Below are positions 22,751 through 34,159 of a stretch of 64,000 nucleotides of DNA, piece by piece. The position numbers and the translations under genes are program-made. The DNA lies in assembly GCA_014529385.2 (NCBI GenBank), contig CM043967.1, positions 129,093,682 through 129,157,681 on the forward strand, read 5' to 3'. Every line of letters begins with the position of its first letter. Within the stretch, counting starts at the first letter, position 1. The notes under the pieces are model-generated. The model had not been told where the DNA came from. It worked only from the letters and a program-made list of their open reading frames with translations, and made no database searches. This stretch comes from Adiantum capillus-veneris. Lineage: Eukaryota > Streptophyta > Polypodiopsida > Polypodiales > Pteridaceae.

Positions 22751-24122
22751 ACAAGCGGCTGGCCATGAACCTTTGCAGGGGTGGAAAAAGCACCTAAATT
22801 ATTGTCCGTGAAAAGTTTCATGGCCATCGCAATCTGTTTCAACGGTCTACCGTGGCACAATCGCCTATTTTTTCCATTGGGCCCATAGTGAAGCCAAAAT
22901 GAAAAAATTGGCTATTGTGCCACCCTAAACCAACGAAACAAGAGCAGATGGCCATGAAAATTTTCACGGGTGGGAAAAGCACATAAATCCCCATCCCTGC
23001 AAAGTTTCATGGCCATTGCAATCTGTTGCGATGGTTTACAGTGGCATAATCGCCTGTTTTTTTACCATTGGGCCCTTAGCAAAGCCAAAATGAAAAAAAT
23101 TGGCTTTGTGCCACCCTAGACCGACGAGATGGAAGCGAACGTCCATGAAATTTGTAGGGGTGAGAAAACACCTAAATTACCACCCCTGCAAAGTCTCATG
23201 ACCATTGCAATCTGTTTTGACGGTCTAGAGTGGCACAATTGCATGTTTTTTTCCATTAATCCCATAGCGAAGCCAAAACAAAAAAATTGGCGATTGTGCC
23301 ACATTAGATCGACGAGACGGGAGTGGGTAGCCATGAAACTTTACAGGGGTAGGGAAAGCACTTTAATCCCCACCCCTCCAAAGTTTCATGGCCATCACAA
23401 TCTGTTTTGACGGTCTACCGTGGCACAATCGCCTGTTTTTTCCATTGAGCACTCAGCGAAGACAAAATGAAAAAATTGGCAATTGTGCCACCGCAGACCG
23501 AAGAGACGGGAGCCAATCGCCATAATAATTTGTAGGGGTGGAAAAAGCACCTAACTCCGACCCCTGCAAAGTTTCATGGCCATCGCAATCTGTCTCGACC
23601 GTCTACTGTGGCACAATCGCTTGTTTTTTTCCATTGGGCCCATAGCAAAGCCAAAATGAAAAAATTGGCAATTGTGCCACCCTAGACTGATGAGACGGGA
23701 GCAGATGGCCATGAAACTTTACACTAGTGGTAAAAGCACCAAAATCCCCATCCCTACAAAGTTTCATGGCCATCCGCTCCTGCCCCGTCGTCTGTGGTGA
23801 CACAATTGCCTGTTTTTTTCCATTGGACACATAGCGAAGCCAAAATGAGAAAATTGGTGATTGTGCCACCCTAGACTGACGAGACGGGAGGGGATGGCCA
23901 TGAAACTCTGTAGGGGTGGGAAAAGTACCTAAATTCTTGTTCGTGCAAAGTTTCAAGGCCACCGCAATTTGTCTCGGACGGTCTACCATGGCAAAATTGC
24001 CTGTTTTTTTTCGTTGGGCCCATAACAAAGCCAAAATGAAAAATTTGGCGATTGTGCCACCCTAAACCGACGAGACGGGAACGGGGGCGGATGGCCATGA
24101 AACTTTTCGTGGGTGGAAAAAG
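22751..24122. repeat. 190-bp hairpin satellite, segment B (about 7 monomers)
   Basis: Continuation of the satellite after the copia element, with monomer anchors near 22877, 23067, 23261, 23450, 23638, 23828 and 24018. It ends at the target duplication of the solo LTR. Confidence 0.9.
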
Positions 24123-24938
24123 TGTTAAGTATGGAGCCTGATTTATCCTTGTAATTTTCTGTGGTAAAAGCGCACATTTGTAAGGCCCCCATTATGAGGA
24201 GAAGCCATCGTGCGTGAAGGAAAATCACTCACCGGAAACCAAAATTTTCACGGACAAGAATCAGGAAAATCACTCACCGGAAACCAAAATTTTCACGGAC
24301 TTTTTTTCGCCGGAATATTCTTTTTCGCCAGAATATTATGGCCGGACTGCGGCCGGAAAGTGGTCGAAAAACAACCGGTCGGGTTGTCGGTGGCCGGTAG
24401 TCAATGGCCGATGGTCAGAAGTCAATGGCCGGTGGCCGGTGGTTGGAAGTCAATGGCCGGTGGCCGGTGGCCGAATTCAATGGCCGGTGGCCGAATTCAA
24501 AAGCGGACTTGTCTTCTCAAGGGTGGCCACACATGGGCGGATTGGAGGGTCCGATTTGGACTTATTCGGACAAGGGCGGCTACACATGGCTGTCTCTCAT
24601 AAGAGAGGGCAGCCCTTTTGGCCTATAAAAGGAGGCCATTTCTACACACATTTCATAGTGTGAAGTTGATGCAACAAGGTGAGTGTGAGGTGGTGAGAGT
24701 GAAGCAAGGCGGGAGCTCCATTAAGGGTATAATCCCTTTGTAAACTACTTCTTGTTTTGAAGTACTAAAGCCATTGAGTGGCTGCTTTCCCGTGGACGTA
24801 GCCCACATTGGTGAACCACGTATATCGTGTGTACTCTCTCTCTCTCTCTCTACTCTATAATCTCGTGTATATAAATCTGTCTCTCTCCATTAAGTAATCT
24901 ACTCAATTATCTATTTAGCTACGTCTTATTTCTTAACA
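24123..24938 (+). mobile_element. Solo LTR (probably Ty1/copia)
   Basis: 816 bp starting TGTTAAG and ending CTTAACA, flanked by the perfect 5-bp duplication AAAAG (24118-24122 and 24939-24943). Inside are a TATA box (GGCCTATAAAAGGAGG, near 24622) and the downstream motif CCGTGGACGTAGCC...GAACCACG, familiar from plant copia LTRs. A 37-bp direct repeat (near 24220 and 24265) and a CAATGGCCGGTGGCC micro-repeat cluster (24410-24490) lie upstream of the TATA box. The internal region was presumably lost by LTR-LTR recombination. Confidence 0.9.
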
Positions 24939-27046
24939 AAAAGCACATAAATCCCCATCCTTGCAAAGTTTCATGTCCATCGCAATCTGTTGTGACAGTT
25001 TACAATGGCATAATCGCCTGTTTTTTACCATTGGGCCCATAGCAAAGCCAAAATGAAAAAATTGGCAATTGTGCCACCCTAGATCGACAAGACGGAAGTG
25101 TATGGCCATGAAATTTTCATAGGTGGAAAAAGCACCTAAATTACCACGCCTGAAAAGTTTCATGACCATTGCAATCTGTTTTGACGGTCTACAGTGGCAC
25201 AATTGCCTTTTTTTTTTCCATTGAGCCCATAGCGAAGCCAAAACGAAAAAATTGGCGATTGTGCCACACTAGACCAACGAGACGAGAGCGGGTAACCATG
25301 AAACTTTGTAGGGGTAGGGAAAGAACCTTAATCCCCACCTCCAAGGTTTCATGTCCATCGCAATCTGTCTCAACCGTCTACTGTGGGACAATCGCCTGTT
25401 TTTTCCATTGAGCCCTCAACGAAGCTAAAATGAAAAAATTGGCAATTGTGCCACCCTAGACCAAAGAGACGAGAGCCGATCACCATGAAACTTTATAGGG
25501 GTTGAAAAAGCACCTAAACTCACACCCCTGCAAAGTTTCATTGCCATCGCAATCTGTCTTGATGGTCTACCGTGGCACAATCCCTTGTTTTTTTCCATTG
25601 GGTCCTTAGCAAAGCCAAAATGAAAAAAATGGCAATTGTGCCACCCTAGACCGGCAAGACGGGAGCGAAGGCCATGAAACTTTATAGCGGTGGGAAAAGC
25701 ACATAAATCCTCGTCCCTTCAAATTGTAATGGCCATTGCAATCTGTTTCAACATTCTTTAGTGGCACAATCGCCTTTTTTTTACCATTGGGCCCATAGCG
25801 AAGCCAATTAAATGAAATAATTGGTGATTGTGCCATCCTAGAACGACAAGACAGAAGCGGATAGCCATGAAACTTTGCAGGGGCACGAAAAGCACCTAAA
25901 TACCCACCCTTGAAAAGTTTCATGGCCATCCGCTCCCGTCTCATTGGTCTACGGTGGCACAATCGCCTCTTTTTTTCCATTGGACCCATAGCGAAGCCAA
26001 AACAAACAAATTGGCGATTGTGCCACCATAAACCACCGAGATAGGAGTGGATGGCCATAAAACTTTGCAAGGGTGGTGAAAGCACCTCATTTCTCACCCC
26101 TTCAAAGTTTCATGGCCATCGCAATTTGTCTCAAATGTCTAGCGTGGCAGAATCACCTATTTTTTTCCATTGGGTCCATAACGAAGCCAAAATGAAAAAA
26201 TTGACAATTGTTCCACCCTAAACCAATGAGACATGAGCGGATGGCCATGAAACTTGCAGAGGTGGAAAAAGCACCTAAATTCTCGCCCCTCCAAAGTTTC
26301 GTGGCCATTGCAATCTGTTTCAACGGTCTATAGTGGCACAATTTTCTGTATTTTTCCATTGGGCCCATAGCGAAGCCAAAACAAAATGATTGGTGATTGT
26401 GCCATCCTAGACTGACGAGACGGGAGCGGATGGCCGTGAAACTTTGCAAGGGGTGAAAAAAGCACCTAAATTTCCACCCCTGCAAAGATTCATGGCCATC
26501 GCAATCTGTCGCAACGGTCTACCATGGCACAATCGCGTGTTTTTTTCCATTGGGTCCATATCAAAGCCAAAATTAAAAAAATTGGAAATTGTGCCACCCT
26601 AGACCGACGAGACGGGAGCGGATGGCCATGAAACTTTGCAAGGATCGTAAAAGAACCTAAATTCCTGCCCGTGCAAGTTTCATGGCCATCGCAATCTGTC
26701 TCGACGGTCTACCGTGGCACAATCGCCTGTTTTTTAATATTGGGCCCATATCGAAGCAAAAATAAAAAAATTGGCAATTGTGCCACCCTAGACCGACGAG
26801 ATGGGAGCGGTTAGTCATGAAACTTTGCAGGGGTGAAAAAAGAACCTTGAATCCCACCTTTGCAAAGTTTCATGGTTATCACAATCTGTCTCGACGGTCT
26901 ATCGTGGCACAATCGTCTGTTTTTTCGATTGGGCCCTTAGTAAAGCCAAAATGAAAAAATTGGCAAATATGCCACCTCGACTGACAAGACGAGAGCGGAT
27001 GGCCATGAAACTTTGCAGGCGTAGAAAAGGCACTTAAATTCTTACC
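24939..27046. repeat. 190-bp hairpin satellite, segment C (about 11 monomers)
   Basis: Anchors run from about 25035 to 26931 at ~190-bp steps. It resumes within the monomer exactly where segment B stopped, apart from the AAAAG duplication. Confidence 0.9.
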
Positions 27047-27771
27047 GCCGGGGGATTCACCATGGAAAACTTACCGCACCACGTAAGTGCAGGGGAGGGG
27101 GTTTTTTTTACAAGTTACATAAGCGTATAAGTTAGGGGCAGGCCCCCAATAATTTATCTCCCAAGCTTAAAAATAAGGGAGGGGGTATCATGTTTATAGG
27201 GTAAGGGGGAGGGGGAGGGGGAGGGGGAGGGGGAGGGGGGGGGAGGGGAGAGGTGAGAAAAGGGAAAAATGAGAGGAAGTTTTTGTGTTTCAAAATCATG
27301 GCTTCCCAAAAGAGTCTTCTCTCAAACTTATGAGTCAATAGCTACAAAGATACATGCAAGAACTAACATTGTTTTGTATCAATTGCTTGTTCTGTGAGTA
27401 TAGTTCATTTGTTGAGGGATGAAAGCTATAAGATTTTTTATAGATGCAAGTTTACACAGAGAACCTAACACAAATTTATAACCATGTTTTTTGAGTAATT
27501 TAGACGGGTCAGAATTGGATCAACAGAAGTGGTTTCTTGATACGTTGCCAGTCACTATGCTATACATTCTTTGAATAGTTTTACTCAGTTAAATCATGTG
27601 AGACCTAAATTTTATATGTAAGATAGAGGTATGATAGTTTTTAGCATAAATTGTCGTATAAAAGTAAAAAGGGGGGTCATATTCCTTAATATGAGTGGTA
27701 TATAGGGGTTTTATCAAAGTTGTCTGCTCGCAGGTGGCGTCCCGTTTTGTATATAGAGTGAATCCCCCGGG
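27047..27771. mobile_element. 725-bp DNA element with TIRs and a perfect 8-bp target duplication
   Basis: Ends are inverted repeats CCGGGGGATTCAC (13 bp, after one mismatched terminal base). It is flanked on both sides by TTCTTACC (27039-27046 and 27772-27779). An 8-bp duplication is typical of hAT-type transposition, though the TIR is not a standard hAT end. The interior has a (GGGGGA)n tract near 27200-27250 and no coding sequence, so it is non-autonomous. Confidence 0.85.
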
Positions 27772-30700
27772 TTCTTACCCCTGCAAAGTTTCAGGGCCAT
27801 TGCAATCAGTTTTGACGGTCTATACTGGCAGAATGGCCTGTTTTTTTCCATTTGGCCCATAGCGAAGCCAAAACAAAAAAAATGGCGATTGTGCCATCCT
27901 AAACCGAGGAGACGGAAGCAGATACCCATGAAACTTTGCAAGGGTAGTAAAAACACCTAATCTTGACGCCTACAAAGTTTCATGGCCATCCGCTCTCGTC
28001 TCATTTGTCTACGGTGGCACAAGTGCCTCCTTTTTTCTATTTGGCCCATTGCGAAGCCAAAACGAAAAAATTGGCGATTGTGCCACCCTAGACCGACATG
28101 ACAGGAGCGGATGCCCATGAAAGTTTGCAAGGATGGTAAAAGCACCTAAATTCTTTCCCTTGAAAAGTTTCATGGCCATCACAATCTGTCTCGACGGTCT
28201 ACCGTCGCACAATCACCTGTTTTTTTCCATTTGGCCCATAACGAAGCCAAAATGAAAAAATGGGAAATTGTGCCACCCTAGACTGACGAGACGGAAGCGG
28301 ATGGCCATGAAACCTTGCAGGGATGGTAAAAGCACCTACATTACTACCTCTGCAAAGTTTTATGGGGCCATCACAATCTGTCTCAATGCCTATTTTTAAC
28401 CATTGGGCCCATAGCGAAGCCAAAATGAAAAAATTGGTGATTGTGCCATCCTAGACGGACGAGACGGGAGCTTATAGTGATGAAACTTTGTAGGGGCAGG
28501 AAAAGCACCTAAATCCCCACCCCTGCTAAGTTTCATGGCCATCCGCTCCTGTCTCGTCGCTCTACGGTGGCACATTCAACTCTTTTTTTCCATTGGACCC
28601 ATAGAGAAGCCAAAACGAAAAAATTGGCGATTGTGCCACCCTAGACCGACGAGACAAGAGCGGATGTCCATAAAAATTTGCAAGGGTGGTAAAATCACAT
28701 AGATTCATACCCCTGCAAAGTTTCATGGCCATCGCAATCTGTCTCGACGGTCTACCGTGGTTAAATTGCCTCTTTTTTCCATTGGGTCCATAGCGAAGCC
28801 AAAATGAAAAAATTGGCAATTGTGCCACCATAGACCAACGAGACGGGAGCGGATGGTCATGAAAATTTGTAGAGGTGGTAAAAGCACACGAATTCCTGAC
28901 GCTGCAAAGTTTCATGGTCATCGCAATCTGTCTTGACGGTTTACTGTGGCACAATTGCCTGTGTTTTTATATTGGGTCCATAGCGAAGCCAAAATGAAAA
29001 AAATGATAATTGTGCCACCCTAGATCTACGAGACGGGAGCGGATGGCCATGAAACTTTGGAGGTGTGGAGAAAGCACCTAAATTTACTCCCTTGCAATTT
29101 TCCTTGGCCATCACAATCTATCTTGACGATCTACCATGGCACAATCGCCTGTTTTTTTCGATTGGGAACTTAGCGAAGCCAAAATGAAAAAATTGATAAT
29201 TGTGCCACCCTAGACCGACGAGACGTGAGCGGATGGCCATGAGACTTTGCTGGGGTGGAAAAAACACCTAATTTTCCGCCCCTGCAAAGTTTCATGACCA
29301 TTGCAATCTCTATCGACGGTCTACAGTGGCACAATTGCCTTTTCTTACCATTGGGCCCATAGCGAAGCCAAAACGAGAAAAATTGGCGATTGTGCCACCC
29401 TAGACCGACAAGACGGGAGCGGATAGCCATGAAACTTTGCAGGGGTAGTGAAAGCACCTTAATGCTTACCCCTCCAAACTTTCATGACCATCGCAATTTG
29501 TCTCGACGGTCTACCGTGGCACAATCGCCAGTTTTTTTCAATTGGGCCCTTAGCGAAGCCAAAATGAAAAAAATGAAAATTGTGCCACCCTAAACCAACG
29601 AGACGCGAGCGGATGGCCATGACACTTTGTAGGGGTGGTAAAATCACATAAATTCTTGCCCTTGCAAAGTTTCATGATCATCGCAATCTATCTCGACGGC
29701 CTACCATGGCACAATCGCCTGTTTTTTTCCATTGGATCCATAGCGAAGCCAAAATGAAAAAATGGCGATTGTTCCACCCTAGACCAACGAGACGAGAGCG
29801 GATAGCCATGAAACTTTGGAGGGGTAGGGAAAGCACTTAAATCCCCACCCCTGCAAAGTCTCATGGCCATCCACTCCCGTCTCATCGGTCTATGGTGGCA
29901 CAATCGCCTCTTTTTTTCCATTGGACCCATAGCGAAGACAAAATGAAAAAATTGGTGATTGTGCCACCCTAGACTGAATTGACGAGAGCGGATGGCCATG
30001 AAATTTTGCAGGGGTGGTAAAAGCACTTAAATTCCCATCGCTATAAAGTTTCATGGCCATCGCAATTTGTCTCGACGGTGTACCGTGGCACAATCGCCTC
30101 TTTTTTTTTCCATTGGGCCTAGAGCGAAGCCAAAATGAAAAAATTAGCAATTGTGCCACCCTAGACCGTCGAGACGGGAGTGGATAGCCATGAAATTTTG
30201 CAAGGGTGGTAAAAGCATCTAAATTCTTACCCTTGTAAACTTTTGATGGCTATCGCAATCTCTCTCGACGGTCTATCGTGGCACAATCACCTGTTTTTTT
30301 ATATTGGGCCCATAGCTAGAAAAATTGGCAATTGTGCCACCCTAGACCTACAAGATGAGAGCGGATGCCCATGAATTTATAGGGGTGGAAAAAGCAGCTA
30401 AATTCCTATCCTTGCAAAGTTTAATGGCCATCACAATCTGTATCGATGGTCTACCGTGGCACAATCGCTTGTTGTTTTTTATTGGGCCCTTAGCGAAGCC
30501 AAAATGAAAAAATTGGCAATTGCGCCACCCTAGATCGATGAGACGAGAGCAGATGGACATGAAACTTTGTAGGGGTGGTAAAAGCACCTAGATTTTTTTC
30601 CCTGCAAAGTTTCATGGAAATTGTGATCTGTTTCAATGGTCTACAGTGGCACAATTGCCTGTTTTTTTCCATTGGGCCCATAGCGAAGCCAAAACAAGAA

Positions 30701-31193
30701 AATTGGCAAATGTGCCATCCTAGACCGACGAGACGAGAGCCGATAGCCATGAAAATTTGTAGGGGTAGGGAAAGCATGTTAATCCCTACCCCTAAAAAGT
30801 TTCATGGCCATCGCAATCTGTCTCAACGGTCTACCATGGCACAATCGCCTGTTTTTTTCCATTGGGCCCTCAGCGAAGCCAAAATGAAAAAATTGACAAT
30901 TGTGCCACTCTAGATCGATGAGACAAGAGCGTATGGTCATGAAACTTTGCAGGGGTGGAAAAAGCACCTCAATTCCTATCCCTACAAAGTTTCATAGCCA
31001 TTGCAATCTGTCTCGACGGTCTACCGTGGCACAATCGCCTGTTTTTTTTCCATTGGGCCCTTACCGAAGCCAAAATGAAAAAAATGGCAATTGTGCCACC
31101 CTAGACGGACGAGACGGGAGCGGATGGCCATGAAACTTTGCAAGGGTGAGAAAAGTACATAAATCTCCATCCCTGCAAATTTTCATGGCCACC
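27772..31193. repeat. 190-bp hairpin satellite, segment D (about 18 monomers)
   Basis: Longest segment, with anchors from about 27855 to 31057. Some monomers lack part of an arm: near 28385 and 30315 they are shorter by 10-15 bp. The segment stops at a second element of the GGGGGATTCAC family. Confidence 0.9.
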
Positions 31194-31370
31194 TGGGGGA
31201 TTCACTATGGATTTCCGTATGGTATCACGTGAGTGTACAAGAGGGGGGTTTTTAGAGGACAACATAAGCGTATACAATAGGAGTATCCCCCCATTATTTC
31301 ATGCTCGTACCATATGCATAAGGGAGGGGGGACCTACCCCGTGGGGGGGGAGGGGGAGGGGGGGATATTA
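31194..31370. mobile_element. Left part of a second GGGGGATTCAC-TIR element
   Basis: Begins CTGGGGGATTCACTATGG and shares with 27047-27771 the order CATAAGCGTATA, CCCCCAATTATTT-like, AAGGGAGGGGG and a G-rich run. No right end was found before the chromovirus at 32196 or after 40976, so it is truncated or its end is unrecognisable. Confidence 0.7.
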
Positions 31371-31604
31371 AGTGCTTATGCCATAAGACACATGCCCTAA
31401 CAAGCCAATTAAAGAATCTTTCACATGAGGGTGTTGTTATTGGTATTCAAAGAGTTTATTTACTCCACTAGAAAACTAAGATAGATATACCAATGAGAAG
31501 ATACGGTACCTCCCTTTCCTCTCCCCTAGCTAGCATCTTTAAGACTTTTTCAACAAGCTTCTAGATTTTTTGGGGTCGATGCTACCATAAACTTGACTAA
31601 TATT
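31371..31604. other. Short spacer, no gene seen
   Basis: AT-rich sequence between the TIR element remnant and the BRR2 fragment. No recognisable feature. Confidence 0.3.
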
Positions 31605-32065
31605 CTTCTATATAGCCACTAGGCATCAATAGCTTGGACATTCAGACCCTCATTAGCCTCTTCAACATTATCATCATCAATACCACCATCTGCATAGCCT
31701 TTGTCTCCACATCTGCACCCTCATTTTATTTATTCTTGGCTTCTTTCACATTAGCCAAGTTACTCTTCTCTTCTTCTTCTTCTTCGTATGCAAACTCAAT
31801 AGCAACACCAATGACATGATCAAGAGCTTCTCCTGCACCACGACACCAACTTTACAACCATCATTGTAATCTATAATAATTTTCTCAATCTTTGCATGTG
31901 CGTGCATTGTTTAGTAGCTTTTCAAACTCTTTCTTCTCATCTAGATCCTTGATTTTGTCAGACTTAAGGACAACTAGAACTTTATCAGCTACCCTATATA
32001 AAATATCTTGGGTTGATCGCCTTGTTTTTGTTGTATGAGGTTCAGAAGGGCTTCCCTCCCGTGTA
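31605..32065 (-). pseudogene. BRR2 (U5 snRNP helicase) gene fragment, N-terminal region
   Basis: In minus-strand order but in shifting frames: REALLNLIQQKQGDQP, QDILYRVADKVLVVLKSDK, KDLDEKKEFEKLLNN, KIIIDYNDGCKVG, ALDHVIGVAIEF and an acidic EEEEEEKSNLANV. This series matches, in order, the segment of plant BRR2 before the helicase cassettes (the AAYEALLS.IQQQ..GQP, AADE.LAVLK, EKKKEIEKLLN, LITDY, LDDD.GVAVEF and acidic stretch). BRR2 unwinds U4/U6 snRNA in the spliceosome. Only about 140 codons remain, with at least three frameshifts and no intron, suggesting a captured or retro-copied exon fragment. Confidence 0.7.
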
Positions 32066-32195
32066 TCCCTTGAGTGGGGGGGCCTTAGTCATGGGATATG
32101 CTTATGTACCACCAAGTTGACTTATGTATTAAATACTTTAAGATTCCCTCTTATGTATCCCCTAACTAAGGTACTCACACTCATCCCTTGTGCGT

Positions 32196-33382
32196 TGTAA
32201 CATTCAATGGCCTAAAAACTTGTGTGTAGCGGAAATTATCATGAACATAGTGGGCATTCCATTAGAATAAATTCCTAATGAGAATTACAAGAGTTCTTGG
32301 GTGGAGAGAGCAACAAAAAGCATAACACCTAGTTAGATAGCATGAACAATACTTTCAAAAGAGAGAGAAATTAAACTATTGACAATAGTTGAGGACCGGA
32401 TTTGCATGGATCCGGTCCCCCCTCCAAAAGGCTTTGTATTATGGTTTCTCCCTTCAAGAGAGACATTGTACAATACAATTCTTTGTGTTCCTTCAAGACT
32501 AGCTAGTGCAATGAAGATGAAAGCTTCATACACTAAGCAAAACACTTAGCAAACACAACATCAATTATCTCCGGTCTCAGACCCAAGACCTCACACACCT
32601 TCAAAGATGGTGAGAGCTAGCAAGGTATGAGAGTAGATTGAGAGAAAGAAGGAGTATTCTTACGAGAAAGATATACATCTCACTCATATTAGCATAGCTT
32701 AGCTTAGTAATGAGCATGGTAGAGGAGATGAGCATGCATTGAAGCTTGGCTCTTGGTTGGATTTGCATCACAAAGCCAAGAGTTGTTGGTGTAGGCCTCC
32801 CTTCTCACATGCTTGGAGTAGGTGATAAGCTTTCCATTAAAGCTTGAGAAGGAGAGAAAGTCTTCTTTACTTCACACATGAGATTATGTGAGTGTGTGTG
32901 TGTGTGTGATAATGCCTTGCAAAATCAGCCCCCTCTCTCTCTTGGTCGACCCCTCTTGCTATTGCTCATGCTCTCCTCTCATTGGACCTCCCCAGGCCTA
33001 GCCAATGGTAATTAAGCAGTATAAGTGATAGCCTTCTGACATGTGTCCCCTTTTCCCCTTTTGTGAGAGCTTTAGGTAATTTAATAATTCAACTAAACTC
33101 TCATTGGACCCCTTTGCCTCCTGGCCAATAGGAATCAGGCAAGCCATTGGGCTGCTGAATGCTCATTGGACCCCTTGGGAGACTATCCAATAGTCTTCTA
33201 GAGGACTTAATTCTCATTGGTTCTTTTATTAAGTGTTTTTTAAATTAATTAAACTAGATTTACTCTAGCCTAATTCTCAGTGGTCCACCTCCAAGGCCAT
33301 CCAATAGGAATTGGGTACACCTTGTGGGCATCTGGGCTAGGGAGCTGACATGTGTCCCTCATTCCCTTTGTGTAAAGGGAGC

Positions 33383-33426
<44 letters not shown>

Positions 33427-33804
33427 CTTTCTCTCTCATCCCCTACAAGCTAGGCTCGCCCCCTCCTATGTAGGGATTTGAAAAGACTTTTGGGACACAC
33501 ACAAAGCATCCAATTCCCCCCATGGTTGACCTTTGGACACAACCTTTGAATTTTGGAACCTTAGCATTTTGGAAGTCTTAATGGGCTGAACCCTAGGGTC
33601 TTTTTAGCCCATTGTTGCACATGGCTCTTTTTCAGATGGCCCCCCCTTTGGATCCCTATTTTCCCTCCTTTGGATCCCTACTGTGGCCGGTCTGCTAGCT
33701 TAACCAATATTCTAGCTTTTTCTCCCCTGGCACTTCTCCATATTAAATGATCAGTTTAACATGAGAAGATCATTTAGGAGAATTAGATATTGATTATTAT
33801 GACA
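32196..33804 (-). repeat. 3' LTR of the chromovirus (1609 bp)
   Basis: Starts TGTCATAATAATC on the minus strand directly after the purine tract AAGAGAGAGGTAA (33817-33805) and ends GAATGTTACA. It contains a GT run of over 40 bases near 33383-33425 that is shorter in the partner LTR. Confidence 0.9.
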
Positions 33805-34159
33805 TTACCTCTCTCTTGAAATCATAGTCGTCCTCGACTATGGTGTAGAGAAGATAAAGCATATCCATGAGTCCTTTTCTTAGCGGGTAGAGGATCCCTA
33901 TGTTACCCTACGACATCATTCCACAATGGATGACTAGTCCATTTGGCACTTGAGAGCCTGAGGCTGCCGCAAGCATGTCTGCACATTAGTCCTATCAATC
34001 TTCCATAGTAGAGTGACAAGCTCTACTTGGTGTTTGGGAGACGTCGTCTCCGCAAACTTGATTTAAGCATGCATACTACTTCATTTTTGTGCACAATAAA
34101 GAAAAAGAGAGTCTTATAAGACAAAAGCTTTGTTCATTTTTAACATTTTGTACATTTAC

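Noticed and set aside
22800-31190. Many 60-160 codon ORFs on both strands in the satellite (phrases like SFMAIRSRLVGLGWHN)
   Set aside because: They repeat with every ~190-bp monomer, switch frame between monomers and follow the DNA repeat, so they are by-products of the satellite.
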